Source of the DNA: Nannobrachium achirus
Lineage: Eukaryota > Chordata > Actinopteri > Myctophiformes > Myctophidae
Direction: 5' to 3'
DNA length: 64,000 bases
Assembly (NCBI GenBank): GCA_963921795.1
Contig: OY997648.1
Location: 1,772,501-1,836,500, forward strand
In this document: positions 22,188 to 34,153 of the stretch, piece after piece
Position numbering within the stretch: position 1 is the stretch's first letter
Layout of the letters: each line of letters begins with the position of its first letter
Program-made: the position numbers and the translations under genes
Notes under the pieces: model-generated
Told to the model about the DNA's origin: nothing
What the model saw: only the letters and a program-made list of their open reading frames with translations
Databases searched by the model: none

Positions 22188-22780
22188 ACAACTGCGACAC
22201 ACATACGCGCGTGCACACAGAGGTGGAGAGGTGGGCACCTGGACAACTGGGCACTAGGGGCATGTATGTGGGCACTTGGAGAGGTGGGCACCTGGACAAC
22301 TGGCCACTAGGGACATGTGGGAAAGTGTGCAAGGACTGACAGATACAGATCTCCATATAGGCCTATGGCCATATCAGTTGGATCACTGCTACAACGCTAC
22401 ACTGCTACACCTGGACAACTGGGCACTAGGGCGGCCAACTGGCGCCAACCTTCAGTTGGCATGATTTAAGATATTGCAAATAATAACCCATAGAACACAG
22501 AACATTCTGTAAACAATACATATTAACATGAGTAACTACATGTTACAGGGAGGACGGGGAGGTGGAGGATCTTTTTTAACCAGCTAAACATCTAGAATGA
22601 ACATAGAACAGAGGACTGCTTAAATAGACTGCGCTTGAGATGCATTGTGGGTATAAGAGGGCGTATGAGAATTAGTTTGTATAGCCAATGAGAATGAACA
22701 TGAGGTGACAGACAGCTCAGTGGGAGTGTGAATGAATTAACTTGTTAATGAATGGAGAGGGGGTCCGGGGAGATGGCAAC
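22039..22780. repeat. (AC)n tract and imperfect 30-bp repeats
   Basis: (AC)n at about 22136-22183. From 22225 to 22440 the phrases GGGCACCTGGACAACTGG and CACTAGGG recur, separated by unrelated sequence. No gene seen in the rest. Confidence 0.6.
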
Positions 22781-23266
22781 AACCACATTCTGCCTCTCCA
22801 TATAAAAGAACTTCTGCAGGCTCAATACAAGTAGAAGTAACAATACATTCTGACCTCCATATAAAAGAACTTCTGCAGGCTCAACACATTCTGACCTCCA
22901 TATACTAGTAAGACACCTCAGGGCGACAAGCAACCTCACCCTAAAGGGCGAGGTCACGCCACAGTGATATGGACATCAGGGATGTGGACATCAGGGAACT
23001 CCATATATGGGCATGAAAGGGATTTGTTCCTCTGGCATTACAGGGATCTCCAGATCTCCATATATGGGCATCATTAATATTTATGACATCATGGAACTCC
23101 ATATACAGTATGGGCATAAAAGGGATTCTGTTAGTGTGACATCACAGTGAAGCCAGAGTGTTATGTCAGAGCGGCAAACCCATTCTGTTATAGTGGTTCC
23201 CCTGACATCACAGTGACATCAGAGTATGATGTCAGAGCGGCAAACCCATAGGCCGTAAAAATGTGT
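22781..23266. repeat. Dispersed 'gggcataaaaggg' repeat family, copy 1
   Basis: Recurrent phrases are CTCCATATATGGGCAT, ATAAAAGGGATT and GATGTCAGAGCGGCAAACCC. Related blocks are found at about 33060-33600, 34600-35580 and 48600-48790. A 53-bp direct repeat around CCATATAAAAGAACTTCTGC lies at 22797-22885. No open frame or terminal structure identified. Confidence 0.5.
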
Positions 23267-23882
23267 GGGGGAGAACGGGGTAAGATGAACCTGTGGGTAA
23301 GATGAACCACCCCCTTATCTTTAAATCTATACACGAGTGTTCTAAAAATAAGAACACAACTATCATTTCCACCTGGCTGTGGAGTTGACACATGGGCACA
23401 TATTTCTACACAAAAAAGTGTTTTAGCTGGTCAAAGTAATTGTTTTACTTTTATGATATAATGATTATTATGGTTAAAGCAAAGGTACCCAGGTCTAAAC
23501 TTACATATCATGCAAGTTGATATTCCAATGTATAAAACTATGTGAATGATTTAGCTAAATATCAGCCTGAAGCATTAAGCTAGCCAGGTTATGTCAAAAT
23601 GGTGTCCGTGGGGCAAGATGAACCAAATGTCTTGGGGTAAATTGAACAATGTGAATCACCATTCATATTTTTTATTAGGTCTTTGCTACTCAAATTGTGC
23701 TGAATGATCTTTCATTTTGATGAATACACTCATTTAAGAGAAGTTTGACACTTACTCATAATTTCAAATGATAGCAGACATCCTGAAATATGTCTAGATG
23801 TTTTGAATTTACTGCCATCTCACTTTTTCTTGCTTCCAGGGCAACTTAAGCAAAAAGTGGTTCATCTTACCCCGTTCTCCCC
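23267..23882. mobile_element. TIR element (616 bp)
   Basis: A 24-bp perfect inverted terminal repeat begins GGGGAGAACGGGGTAAGATG at 23267 and is mirrored at 23859-23882 (CTTACCCCGTTCTCCCC). Internal echoes such as GGGGCAAGATGAACC and GGGGTAAATTGAAC point inward. No transposase, so non-autonomous; superfamily not assigned. Confidence 0.8.
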
Positions 23883-24480
23883 TACACGTCTACACGTCCA
23901 GACAGACGGACATGGACAAGCTGTGACAATTATCATAGTAAACTGCGACCTTCGGTTGCAATAAAATAACTTCCGCAAGCTCAATATAGAGCTTTATTCC
24001 AACGCATTTCCAAAGCATTACATTCACCAATTAAATTCAATTCAATTCAATTCAATTCAATTCAATTCAATTCAATTTCACAGACATTCACACACCGATG
24101 GCAGAGGAAACCATACAAGGCATCGGTGACTGCTCTTCAGGAGCAACTAGGGGTTCAGAGTCTCTTTGACACTAACTCTGGAGGAGCCCGGGATCCAAAC
24201 CGTCCATTTTACCTCCTGAGCCACTGCCACCCATATAAGTTATCTATGACCTCTGAAATGTCTAATGCTCACCAGTCTGGGGAGCAGACTGCCATAAACA
24301 GGCACGTGCACATATAGATATTAAAGGAGGCTTGAGCCCCTGCCCTTTTATCCGTCTGTAAAAAAGTGCCCTCTCCAGACCATGAATGCAAGTAGTGAAA
24401 ACCCAGAGGAAAAATTTGCTGCTCATTTTTAGATCATCTATTGCTCTTCGAGACAGAAAGGAGCTACTCATTTGTTTCTC
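23883..24480. repeat. Dispersed fish repeat with (AATTC)n
   Basis: Contains CTTTATTCCAACGCATTTCC, an AATTC pentamer run at about 24030-24080, GGCAGAGGAAACCATAC and AGCCCGGGATCCAAAC. These are the blocks seen at 1187-1500. No coding potential. Confidence 0.6.
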
Positions 24481-24612
24481 CTTTGAGTTTCATTTGAAGA
24501 TCCTTTTTAAGTCTCATTTATTGATCCTAAAAATTTTAGGAGCATAAGGTGAGATCTCACTTGGATCCATTAATGAGCAATAATTGAGTAGCTTCATTTG
24601 AGATGATAGGAG

Positions 24613-24892
24613 CGATAAATGAGACCTAGGTGAGAGCTCTCTAATGGCTATAAATGAGACCTAGGTGAGAGCTCTCTAATGGCTATAAATGAGACCTAGG
24701 TGAGAGCTCTCTAATGGCTATAAATGAGACCTAGGTGAGAGCTCTCTAATGGCTATAAATGAGACCTAGGTGAGAGCTCTCTAATGGCTATAAATGAGAC
24801 CTAGGTGAGAGCTCTCTAATGGCTATAAATGAGACCTAGGTGAGAGCTCTCTAATGGCTATAAATGAGACCTAGGTGAGAGCTCTCTAATGG
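24613..24892. repeat. 35-bp minisatellite, 8 copies
   Basis: Unit CTATAAATGAGACCTAGGTG plus AGAGCTCTCTAATGG, eight head-to-tail copies, nearly invariant. The flanks (24490-24612 and 24893-25010) share ATTAATGAGCAATAATTGAG, so the array seems to be an internal expansion of an older repeat. Confidence 0.93.
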
Positions 24893-25524
24893 CTAGTTTA
24901 AGTCTCTTAACTGTCTCCCAAGATTCTTACTTTGAGCCATTAATGAGCAATAATTGAGATTTAATTCAGAACCTTCTTCTCACTTGGAGCTGTAAATGAG
25001 ATACAGTATACATGCAGATATTTTGATATAAAAACAACAATAATAATTCCTTCAATAAAACTTTATTTTCTGTAGGGTGGCTGAGGATGAAGTGCTTTTA
25101 ACAGTACAATCAATTTTAGTTATACAACCCAAACTACGACCAAAGTGGTCTTTATTCCAATTAAAATAAAAACAAACTTGAACATGAATGCAGTGCCAAA
25201 CAAGAAAAAGTAACTCTAATCAAATGTGTCCAAAATAGTCACTGCTACATAAGTGTCTCACCGTTAAGTCAAACACATGCAATAAAACACATGCAATAAT
25301 ACTTAACTACTTAAAAGCGCAGAGATTAAAAGTTCACTTGAGAGTGCAAAGTGTCCATTGGTCAAGCAGAAGTGACATGTGCTCCCAGCTAAACCGGACA
25401 GGAACAAACAGTAACAACTATTCCAGTTTCAAGTTACAGTTGTCCTTACCGAACGACCGTTGTGTCTCATTGTATAACATGAGAACAACATTCACAAAGG
25501 ACTATCCCAGTCTCTCACATGAAT
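24893..25524. other. Non-coding sequence
   Basis: AT-rich, with no credible gene. The AACTTTATTTTCTG stretch near 25057 could be a polyadenylation region of a minus-strand repeat. Nothing else recognised. Confidence 0.35.
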
Positions 25525-25959
25525 CTATCGGTTCCTCTGTCTCTTACTCCAGTATCCGAGTATCTCAAGGTGGAGGGGGTGGGAGGAGTTCAAGATTGTA
25601 TCCAGTTTCCTGCACTCTGGCCAATTCCTCCACCCCTGCAAGGAGAACCCAACAACAGAGTCCTTCCTCACCAGTCTGTTGAGGTTGAAGGTGTCACCCA
25701 CTCTGTTGTTCCCGCAGCACGTTATTCCAAAGGAAAGAACACTTGCCATAAGAGATTGGTAGAACATCTGTAGCACCATGTTGCACACGCCAAACGATCT
25801 CAGTCTTCTCAGGAAGAACAGCCCGCTCTTTCCCTCGCTGTGAATCACCTCGGCGTTGTCCAACCAGTCTTGATGCTTTCCACGGACACTGCCTTCCATC
25901 CAGCTTCGGTGCCATACCGTAAGACTGCAGACAGAGAAGATGAAATGAGCTAAGCACAT
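25525..25959 (-). pseudogene. LINE reverse transcriptase, C-terminal fragment
   Basis: The minus-strand frame contains GLFFLRRLRSFGV, MFYQSLMASVLSFGI and LNRLVRKDSVVG. These match the well-known C-terminal end of a fish non-LTR retrotransposon reverse transcriptase. No catalytic domain or start is present, so this is a 5'-truncated relic. The clade is not assigned. Confidence 0.75.
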
Positions 25960-26309
25960 TCAACATGTTTTCCCCACGTTCGATCCTTCACTCAGTCAGT
26001 AGGAGAACAAATAAAAATAAAAAGTATTGGCTCTGTACAGAATCTGAGACAGCATAGCCACATACATGGCCAATCTGGCTCAGAGAGACTGTCCCACCAC
26101 TGCAACATCATGTTGTTGGCTGCATTTCTTTACTACCTACTGCACAATGTATCAGACACACATTTCCCATATATAACAAATCCATTGGTTACAAAAACCC
26201 ACAAGTGTGAGGCAAACTTACTTTGAATTGCTTCCACTTTGGTGGGGTACAGCATATGATGGCACTCAAGCTCTATGCCTCCCTGTGACTACTGCACCCT
26301 TCCAGTTCT

Positions 26310-26423
26310 TCAGTCATGACTCATGAAGAATTTGTCAAACAGCTGGTGGAAGAGGTGACTGTAGTCCTCCTTAGCACTGTGCTGAATGGCTGCCAGTTCC
26401 AACGAGGACACAGAGTCCACAGC
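26310..26423 (-). CDS. Small unrecognised gene, last coding exon
   Basis: The minus strand has the acceptor CTCTATTCACAG and then 37 codons plus TGA: hydrophilic, helix-like residues ending HQLFDKFFMSHD. Composition and fit to an exact codon boundary look real. The problem is phase. The previous exon (27246-27348) leaves two bases over, and joining them here gives a different, unconvincing frame. Either a small exon between was missed, or a frameshift or pseudogene is involved. I do not recognise the family. Confidence 0.5.
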   Translation of the reverse strand, partial: AVDSVSSLELAAIQHSAKEDYSHLFHQLFDKFFMSHD

Positions 26424-26539
26424 CTGTGAATAGAGATGCCATGATTAACACATTTCACAATGTTTCTGTTCTTCAAGTGGACCACGGAAACAGACCACTG
26501 TGAGACCTTCACTTCCTGGCTCTAGCAGATCACACAGGG

Positions 26540-27064
26540 GTTGACACTAAGGTCTCAGAGGCACTTGCCCATCGGGCAAGTACAGGTCATGTTCTACTTG
26601 CCCAAAGGTAATGCCCACTTGCCCGAAAAGTAAATCGTCCATTATAAAATGATAGGTACGATTTTAATTACCGCTCAATGTAACACTTATTTCTTTACTT
26701 TCTGGGGCTGTGCGATAAAATGTCATACCTCAATACCTCCAAATCCAAATACCAAATACTTTAGCTATGATTGAATATGTCTATGGGTTAACACATAGAC
26801 ATTATTTTTTATTTTTAAATGTAGCAACAGTAAAAACAGCACATTATAGGTAAATAGTGCTCTTATTTTACATTCCACAGACCAGAAGACACAGCGCACT
26901 GGCCACGTTCAGGTGTTTAGACAGATATCTCGTGTTGTGTTTATAGACATTTGTGTCCCCTCTCAAATGAGCACTTGCCCTGTCGGGCAACTTGAAAGCC
27001 AACTTCACCTGGCCTGACGTTTTATTTACCTGCCGGGGGCAGGTGGGCAAGCCTTAGTGTCAAC
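26540..27064. mobile_element. TIR element (about 525 bp) in an intron
   Basis: Ends GTTGACACTAAGG and CCTTAGTGTCAAC are perfect 13-bp inverted termini. Inside are mirrored CTTGCCCATCGGGCAAG and CCTGTCGGGCAAC phrases. No transposase. It lies between the second and third coding exons of the small gene. Confidence 0.75.
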
Positions 27065-27245
27065 TCACAGTAGTGTGAAATGTATGTTGAACATACAAAC
27101 AAGTGTGAGGTCGCTGTGAAGCATCTGTAGTGTCGTGAAAAATAAATTAATGCACACCAAAACATTTGTGGAACCTAGATTTTTACTCAGAGACAGACTA
27201 ATCGTACCATCAAAAATGTTAAATACATAATTAATTTATACATAC

Positions 27246-27348
27246 CTGGATAGCTCTTGCACCCCAACAGCCAACACCTTGGATCCACCCGTCTCAATGT
27301 CCCCAACCATCTCAACAAGCCCCTGTAGATCTTGCAGGTGCTCAATGC
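27246..27348 (-). CDS. Small unrecognised gene, second coding exon
   Basis: Minus strand: acceptor CTCTTCATTCCAG, open frame IEHLQDLQGLVEMVGDIETG continuing to VQELS, donor CAG|GTATGT. The phase fits the upstream exon (A plus GC gives Ser). It reads as a helix-forming, probably coiled-coil segment. With the other exons it would make a protein of about 100 residues; no motif identifies a function. Confidence 0.55.
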
Positions 27349-28240
27349 CTGGAATGAAGAGCAAAAACATGATTCTAGTGCGTATTTGTAAAACCAAGAC
27401 TCCCTAATTGGGAGATAAGTGACCATCTGGCCACGCTGGTGAATGCTACTATGCCTAAACCTAACCCTAATCTTAACGTCAGTAAAACTATGCCTAAACC
27501 TAACCTTAAATGAATAGTTCACCCCCAAAATGACTTTTTTTCTATTGATTACTCACGCCATGGAGACTTAGTTCAACAATTTTATTTTTGTATTTGTCGC
27601 ATTCCTATGAAACACATTTGATTATAGTGAATTTACCCCCCATTGATTCCGGATGGGGAATCAATGGGGGGTAGATTTATTTTTATACATTTTTGTCTTA
27701 GCAATGCAACAAAAGCAAGGGATCCTAACCTCAGTAAAACTATGCCTAAACCTAACCCTAATCCTAATCTCAGTAAAACTATGCCTAAACCTAAACTGCT
27801 GAATACTAACCAGGTGAATATTAACCTGGTGAATGATAACCCTAACCTCAGTAAAACTCTTCCTAAATCTATAACCCTGTAGGACTAATTATGGGTAGTT
27901 CCCCAAAGGAGGCACCGCTTGCTCCACCTTGTGCCCCAAAACGAGCGCTCCTGGTCTCAGTCTTACTGAATCTAAAAAAACCTGTGACATATACACGAAT
28001 TTGCCTGTAAGTGGCATTGATTCCATTAATGTTGTTTGCAAAAAGCAACCTCGTGGTGGCGCTAGAAGAGGGCATGTGAGAATTCAGGGGCGGAGGTTGT
28101 GATTTGCCAGTCAAGGAGTATGTGTGCGGCTGTCTGTCTGGCCGACAGACAGCCGGTGGAGCTTTTCATAGTAACTTGCGACCTGTAACAGGGGTCGAAC
28201 TCTCCATCTCTCCAGTAAACAGAAAATGCTTTTTCAAGTT
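27349..28240. repeat. Telomere-like degenerate repeat and inverted repeats in an intron
   Basis: CCTAACCCTAATCC-type repeats with CAGTAAAACTATGCCTAAAC recur between 27445 and 27870, and related short (GGTTAG)n runs are near 46900. TACCCCCCATTGATTCC at about 27636 pairs with GGAATCAATGGGGGGTA. The block TGGAGACTTAGTTCAAC with TCTATTGATTACTCACGCC near 27540-27575 recurs inverted at 40130-40190. Confidence 0.6.
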
Positions 28241-28770
28241 GGGATACCAGTAAGACTCCCTAGTCGAGAGATAAGTGACCGTCAGGTCAGCAGTGTCCAA
28301 AATGTGTTTGAAAAAATTGGCCTGATGGTGGCGCTAAATGGGACAGATCCATGTTGATGACATGAGTCTAGACATACTGTCTACCGCTTTGCGTGATTTG
28401 GGGGCAAAATCTGTAGGAGCAGTGTCCAAAAATGTGTTTGAAAAAATCGTCATGATGGTGGCGCTAGAAGAGGGCCATGTGAGAAATGAGGGGTGGAGGT
28501 TGTGGTATGACTGTACGGCTTTGCGTGATTTTAGGGCAAATTCTGTTAGGAGTAGTGTCCAAAAATGTGTTTTGCAAGAATGGGCCTCATGGTGGTGCTA
28601 GGGGCAGCCAAGGGGTTTGTGTGCAAAGTTTGGCATGGATAGGGGCAACGGTGGCGGAGATATGAGTAGAGGAAAAGTGTTAAGCGTCTGTGACTGACTG
28701 ACAGACAGACTGTGGAGGTTTTGATATTAACTGCGACTTGACGGTCGCAACCAATATTTGTCCAATCATC
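28241..28770. repeat. 'ACCAGTAAGACTCCC' repeat family, copy with internal repeats
   Basis: Starts ACCAGTAAGACTCCC and ends near TTAACTGCGACTTGACGG. Inside, a unit holding GCAGTGTCCAAAAATGTGTT and ATGGTGGCGCTA occurs three times. The same start phrase is at 29081, inverted at 32930-32952 and 33255-33275, and as ACTAGTAAGACGCC at 34978. No open frame. Unclassified. Confidence 0.55.
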
Positions 28771-28909
28771 ACAGAACTCACACAGGGCATGTGGATTAAG
28801 TAAAGTTTCAAGTGAGACAAAGAAAGTAGCTGACATAATTGACAACTGCAACACTATCAAATTGAAGTTACATTACAAAAAAAGAAAAAAGAAATGTGAA
28901 TCAACTTAC

Positions 28910-28998
28910 TGATACTGGAAATTACATTATTCATCTTCTGGAGCTGAGGCTGTAACTTCAGGACCTCAGACGGGCAGGATTCACAAGGCTCCCCCATC
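28910..28998 (-). CDS. Small unrecognised gene, first coding exon
   Basis: Minus strand: ATG at 28997 in a good context (A at -3, G at +4) opens MGEPCESCPSEVLKLQPQLQ... for 29 codons plus one base, then the donor A|GTAAGTT. A pyrimidine tract (TTTTATTTTCTTTTTTT) and a possible AG acceptor lie just upstream of the ATG. The Cys pair CESC is the only motif. The exon 3 phase fits. Confidence 0.55.
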
Positions 28999-28999
28999 C

Positions 29000-30279
29000 T
29001 TCACCACCACCAAAAAAAGAAAATAAAACTCATTAAGTATAGAGTAATGTTAACTCCATAGACACATACAAGACATATTACCAGTAAGACTCCCTAAAAC
29101 CGGGAGATAAGCGACCGTCAGGTTGCATACACAAACTTTAGTAGGCAATGGTAGCCAATCAGGAGGGAATATGGGAAATGGGACAAGATCCATGTTGAAG
29201 ACATGACTTTAGAGATACTGTGTGTACCGCTTTGAGTGATTTTAGGGCAAAATCTCTAGGAGCAGTGTCCAAAGTGTTTTTAAAAAATCTGCCAGATGGT
29301 GGCGCTAGATGGGACAGATGCATTTTGATGACATGACTGTAGAGATACTGTATTACCACACCTGTGGTCTATTAGAGGCATAGATACCATAGATACATAC
29401 AAAACAAAGTACATCACCTCTTTAATGAACAGGTGGGTGTGGCCACATAAAATCATAATTTTAACACTTAATCAATCACAGCACCCCATCTTTAAATTCA
29501 CAGTTTAGAAATGTGCAGATACGCTGGATACACTTATTCTGTTTTATAGAGTAGGCTACTGCTGCACCAAGTAATCATCATGGGGACCCCCATATTGGAT
29601 TCATGTTGATGTTTTATTTTCTTTAACCTTCAATACTTAAAACTTTTCCCCCTGTACACCAAAACCCTTAGACGAAAATAACTGACATGTTGTGACCTTC
29701 TAGATCGGCTATTTTTTTTAGAACAGGTGTTAAACAATTATAATTTATGCCAGGTGTGGCAGATTGTAATTAGCACTACAGCATAGTTTGTTCACTTCAG
29801 TTTGGTCTTTGGACACAGACAGATGTATTTTTTGTCTGTTTGTTCGACAAAGCATTGCATGTGAGTATGTTATCTTTACCTGTGCCTTTGAACACCTCGC
29901 ATTCATTTTCTGAGGGGTGCATTAGCTGAAAATAGCAGATCTAGCAGCACAACAAGATAAGCTTGTGCTCAAGCTATGAAAAGGTTTAAACTGCAACACA
30001 ATCTTTTTTAGCCAATATGTACTGGGGACTGAGGGGTCCCTTCATCTCTCAGCTAAGTGGTTCTTGGACAAAAAATCGTTGAAAACCACTGAGCCAACTA
30101 ATCACAGATCATAATTTCTATATAATCAGGGGTGTCGCACAAATTATGAGCACTGGGTACAATGATTCACTCAGTTTGTGCTTAACTATTGAAAAGCGCG
30201 CGCTGCAAGCTTGTAGATCTGCAATTTTTGAAAAATCATGAAAATGTGTGCCTTTGAATATTTTAAATCCTTCTAAGGT
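29000..30279. repeat. Intron: second 'ACCAGTAAGACTCCC' copy and unassigned sequence
   Basis: 29081-29350 repeats the motifs of 28250-28600 (ACCAGTAAGACTCCCTAAA, GCAGTGTCCAAAGTG, ATGGTGGCGCTAGATGGGAC). TTTAGAAATGTGCAGATAC at 29505 is also found at 42860 and 48130. At 30196-30235 there is half of the short palindrome (GCTTGTAGATCTGC). Otherwise no gene is seen. Confidence 0.5.
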
Positions 30280-30720
30280 TTCTATGTCAGTGGTGCTCAA
30301 ACCTTTTCATGTGAAGGACCCCCAAAATTATATGTATTTGGCCACGGACCCCCATCTCAAAATATTTTGTTCCAGGGACCCCACGTTTTCAAAAAGCAGA
30401 TCTACAAGCTTGTATATCTGCTGTTTCAATAGCTAAAGTATAAAATAATTAAGGCTCCTCCACCTTGGGCCCTAGTAACTCAGTCCCACTTTCCCTCCCT
30501 TGTGACACCCCTGTAAATAATATCAACCATACACAACTAATAAGAGCCTTAATGACCCCTAAAATAATGCTATGCATAATGTAGGCTATGTTTTTTTCCT
30601 TTTTTTTTTTTTTACACTGTTTAAACAAGCAATTTCACGGACCCCCTAAAGTCCGGATTCCAGGGGGTCCGCGGACCCCCTGGGGCTCGACGTGGACCCC
30701 CTCAAATGTTAGCCTTGCCT
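30280..30720. repeat. hAT-like 'GGACCCCC' repeat
   Basis: CAGTGGTGCTCAAACCTTTT near 30288 is typical of a hAT end. It is followed by repeated GGACCCCC phrases and a foldback around GGATTCCAGGGGGTCCG. A palindrome half-copy is at about 30395-30425. The right border was not found. Confidence 0.5.
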
Positions 30721-31075
30721 ACAGCTAGGCTACTGTATATAGCATGTTAGCTAGCTGCTAGCCCAGACCCAAGAGCATAGCCTACTGTGTTGACATTTAT
30801 AAACATAAGATTATCTTACATTTTTTCCACTGTCACTCCTTCTACAAGGAATGGACCCTCAATAGACAGATTTGCAGCTTTAATTATCTAACAGCTAAGC
30901 TTCCAAACAAACGAGCCATGCTATCCTATCTGGGCTAGACATATAGGCTAGCCTGTAGCATGTTAGCTGCTAGCCAAGTTCCCACAGCCACGACTGTGTT
31001 GACATTTATAAACATAATGAAATGATCTTACCTTTTTTGGACTGTCGCTCCTTGTACATGCTGTATTCAGAGGAG
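30721..31075 (-). repeat. Tandem duplication covering a splice donor
   Basis: 30730-30860 and 30935-31075 share CATGTTAGCTGCTAGCC-type sequence and GTTGACATTTATAAACATAA. On the minus strand both copies have a purine run before a candidate donor: GGAAAAAATGTAAGAT in the lower copy, CCAAAAAAGGTAAGAT in the upper. The upper one looks like the real donor of an untranslated first exon. Confidence 0.5.
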
Positions 31076-31200
31076 GATATGATTCCCAATCCATATTAAT
31101 TAATAACAACGGGCGGCGGACCGTCTCTCGCTCGGGGGAGGGGAGGCGCCTATTTTCAAACTTGAGGAACGGCATGACGTAGCGTGTCTTCATGGAAATA
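31032..31200 (-). other. Candidate 5' untranslated exon and promoter-proximal sequence
   Basis: On the minus strand a GC-richer stretch (about 31100-31200, with TGACGTC-like and CGCTACGTCATG sequence) leads to a strong donor AAAAAAG|GTAAGATC at 31032/31031. Its position and orientation suit the first exon of the small gene at 26.3-29 kb. This is an inference; no transcript start can be proved here. Confidence 0.35.
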
Positions 31201-31311
31201 GATGATGACGTATGCTTCAGCCAATCAGAGTCGCTCTCTCTCTCTCTCTAACCTCGCATCACCAGGCTTTCCGCTGGGGGAAAGCCTGGTCTTCGTTTAC
31301 TAAACGGGCCG

Positions 31312-31566
31312 TTTGATCCGGTCGGGAGCGGAAGATCTCCTACGTTTTTCTGTAGTCCAAAACGGACTACACTTTGGCCGGAAACAACGACCGGAAACAG
31401 TTTCAACCCAGTTAGCGCATGCGCAAGTCGTTAGCCATGTAGTTAGCGCATGCGCAAGTACGGGTTAAAACTGTTTCCGGTCGTTGTTTCCGGCCAAAGT
31501 GTAGTCCGTTTTGGACTACAGAAAAACGTAGGAGATCTTCCGGACTTCCGCTCCCGACCGGATCAA
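31312..31566. repeat. Large palindrome, 255 bp
   Basis: TTTGATCCGGTCGGGAGCGG at the left pairs with CCGCTCCCGACCGGATCAAA at the right. The arms stay complementary for about 100 bp through CCTACGTTTTTCTGTAGTCC and GGCCGGAAACAACGACCGG. The centre has two copies of GCGCATGCGCAAGT. One arm has a 4-base gap (GGACTTCCGC). No TIR-element ends were resolved. Confidence 0.9.
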
Positions 31567-31597
31567 AAGCCCGAAATTGGAAGCCAGCCCAGGCTAC

Positions 31598-32219
<622 letters not shown>

Positions 32220-32241
32220 CTCTAATCTCTCCTCTCATTGT

Positions 32242-32294
32242 GATCTACAAGCTCACAACACGTCGCATCGCGACGCGTTGTGAGCTTGTAGATC
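32242..32294. repeat. Short palindrome family member
   Basis: GATCTACAAGCTCACAACAC pairs with GCGTTGTGAGCTTGTAGATC around CGTCGCATCGCGAC, and CTGCTATTTTCA follows. Same family as 42700-42780. Confidence 0.85.
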
Positions 32295-32299
32295 TGCTA

Positions 32300-33620
32300 T
32301 TTTCAAATAGCCTAGTTTAGAATAGGTTAAAGTGGATGTATGTTTTATAATATACTCATTTATATCTGCAAAGTAATAGTAACTAAAGTTTTCAAAATTA
32401 TTGTAGTAGAGTAAAAGTACAATATTTGCCTTTGAGATAATGGAGTAGAAGTATAAGTACTGAAAATTGGAAATACTTAAGTAAAGTAAAAATACCTCAA
32501 AACTGTACAGTACTTAAGTAAATGTACTTAGTTACTTTACACCACTGGAATTAATGTTAGTGGCTCTGTTTATGAACTCATTGCAACCGTCAGGTCGCAG
32601 TTACTATGAAAACCTCCACAGGCAGTCAGTCTGTCCGTCACGTCACACTTTTCCCCAACTCATATCTCAGCCACCGTTGCTCCAATCCATGTCAAACTTT
32701 GCACACACAACCACAACCTCCACGCTCCCAGGGACCCCCGGAGATCCAGGGACCCCCAGTGACCCCCTGGCGCCGCTGCCAAAAATGACCAAATGACACC
32801 CCAACAGGGCTGTTCACAGGGAATTCCCAGGGACCACCGACTCCTGCTGCTCCAGAACGGATGCAAAAGTGGTCGTAACTCGGGCTAGGAGCGACCGGGA
32901 GAGCCGGGGCCTGGCAGTCATTTATCTCCTGATTGGGGAGTCTTACTGGTATATATATATGAACTCTTATAGACATATGTTTATTTGAACTCCTAAAATG
33001 TGTTGTTAATTAGTCGCAGTTTACCATGAGAAATGTCACAGATGTCCATGTGTAGTCGTGTACAGTACACATTTTTACGGTCTATGGGTTTGCCGCTCTG
33101 ACATCATGCTCTGATGTCACTGTGACACATCACTGTGACATCACAGGTGAACTCCAAGGCGGGGTTAGAGTCATGTCATCAACATGGATCTGTCCCATTT
33201 AGCGCCACCATCAGGCCGATTTTTACATGTGACCTGACTGTCGCTTATCTCGCTTATCTTCGGGAGTCTTACTGGTGACCATATAGAGATCCCCGATGTC
33301 ATCAATATTAAGCCCATATCTAACAGGACTTCTTGTGGGAATGCCCATATATGGAGGAAGACAGCCCATATCTGTGTGACTGGTTCAGACAGGGATCTCC
33401 ATGTTTGGGCATAAAAGGGATTGTATGTATTATGTCAGATGTGATAGTTGTCATAGGACTTTTACATACCGAATAATTGAGTAAGCATATTTGGGGTCTC
33501 ACAGCATATCTCCATTATGTGTACCAGTCCAGGGGTCTATAAATGGGTAACTGGTCCGATATACATCACTGGCCAGATGGCCAAGACATGGCACAACCTT
33601 GCAGTAAGCAGTAGCAGTTA
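32300..33620. repeat. Mosaic of dispersed repeats
   Basis: Holds an inverted 'ACCAGTAAGACTCCC' unit (about 32585-32952: CAACCGTCAGGTCGCAGTTA ... GGGGAGTCTTACTGGT), a second one ending GGGAGTCTTACTGGT at 33275, and GGGCATAAAAGGGATTGTAT at 33407, which recurs at 48610. No gene found. Confidence 0.55.
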
Positions 33621-34110
33621 GACGGTGTGTGACTATTCAATCTGTCACCTGTAACGTTACCTGTTGTCTGTGCTGATATCATATCTATGGCTTACATCAA
33701 TTGCTGGTACTTATTTTTAGTACAGGCAATCTAAGAAAAATAATGGGCCAACCTTGAACAAATTGCAACACAAACTCTTTCAACTTTTTTTGTTTCATAA
33801 ATATGTTAGTAATAACATATCAAAAGTCCTAAGAAATCCAAGTGGTGGAACATAGTGAAGTGGTGGAACATAAGTTGGGCTCCCATCGACTTTCTATACA
33901 GGAGGAAAATACCCAGAAAAAAAATCTGCTTTAAGTAGGATGTGAGGGGTCTAACTAGGGGTTTGTCATGATGCTGAATCCATTGCAAGCATTTGTTTTG
34001 CACAAAAAACATTCCTTGGCCCCAGAAAACGCCCACAAAACTGATGAAAAGTGATGACTCATAGATAAGCGTCATACGGTGTATTGTATGTGTTTTGTGC
34101 ACACACACAC

Positions 34111-34153
<43 letters not shown>

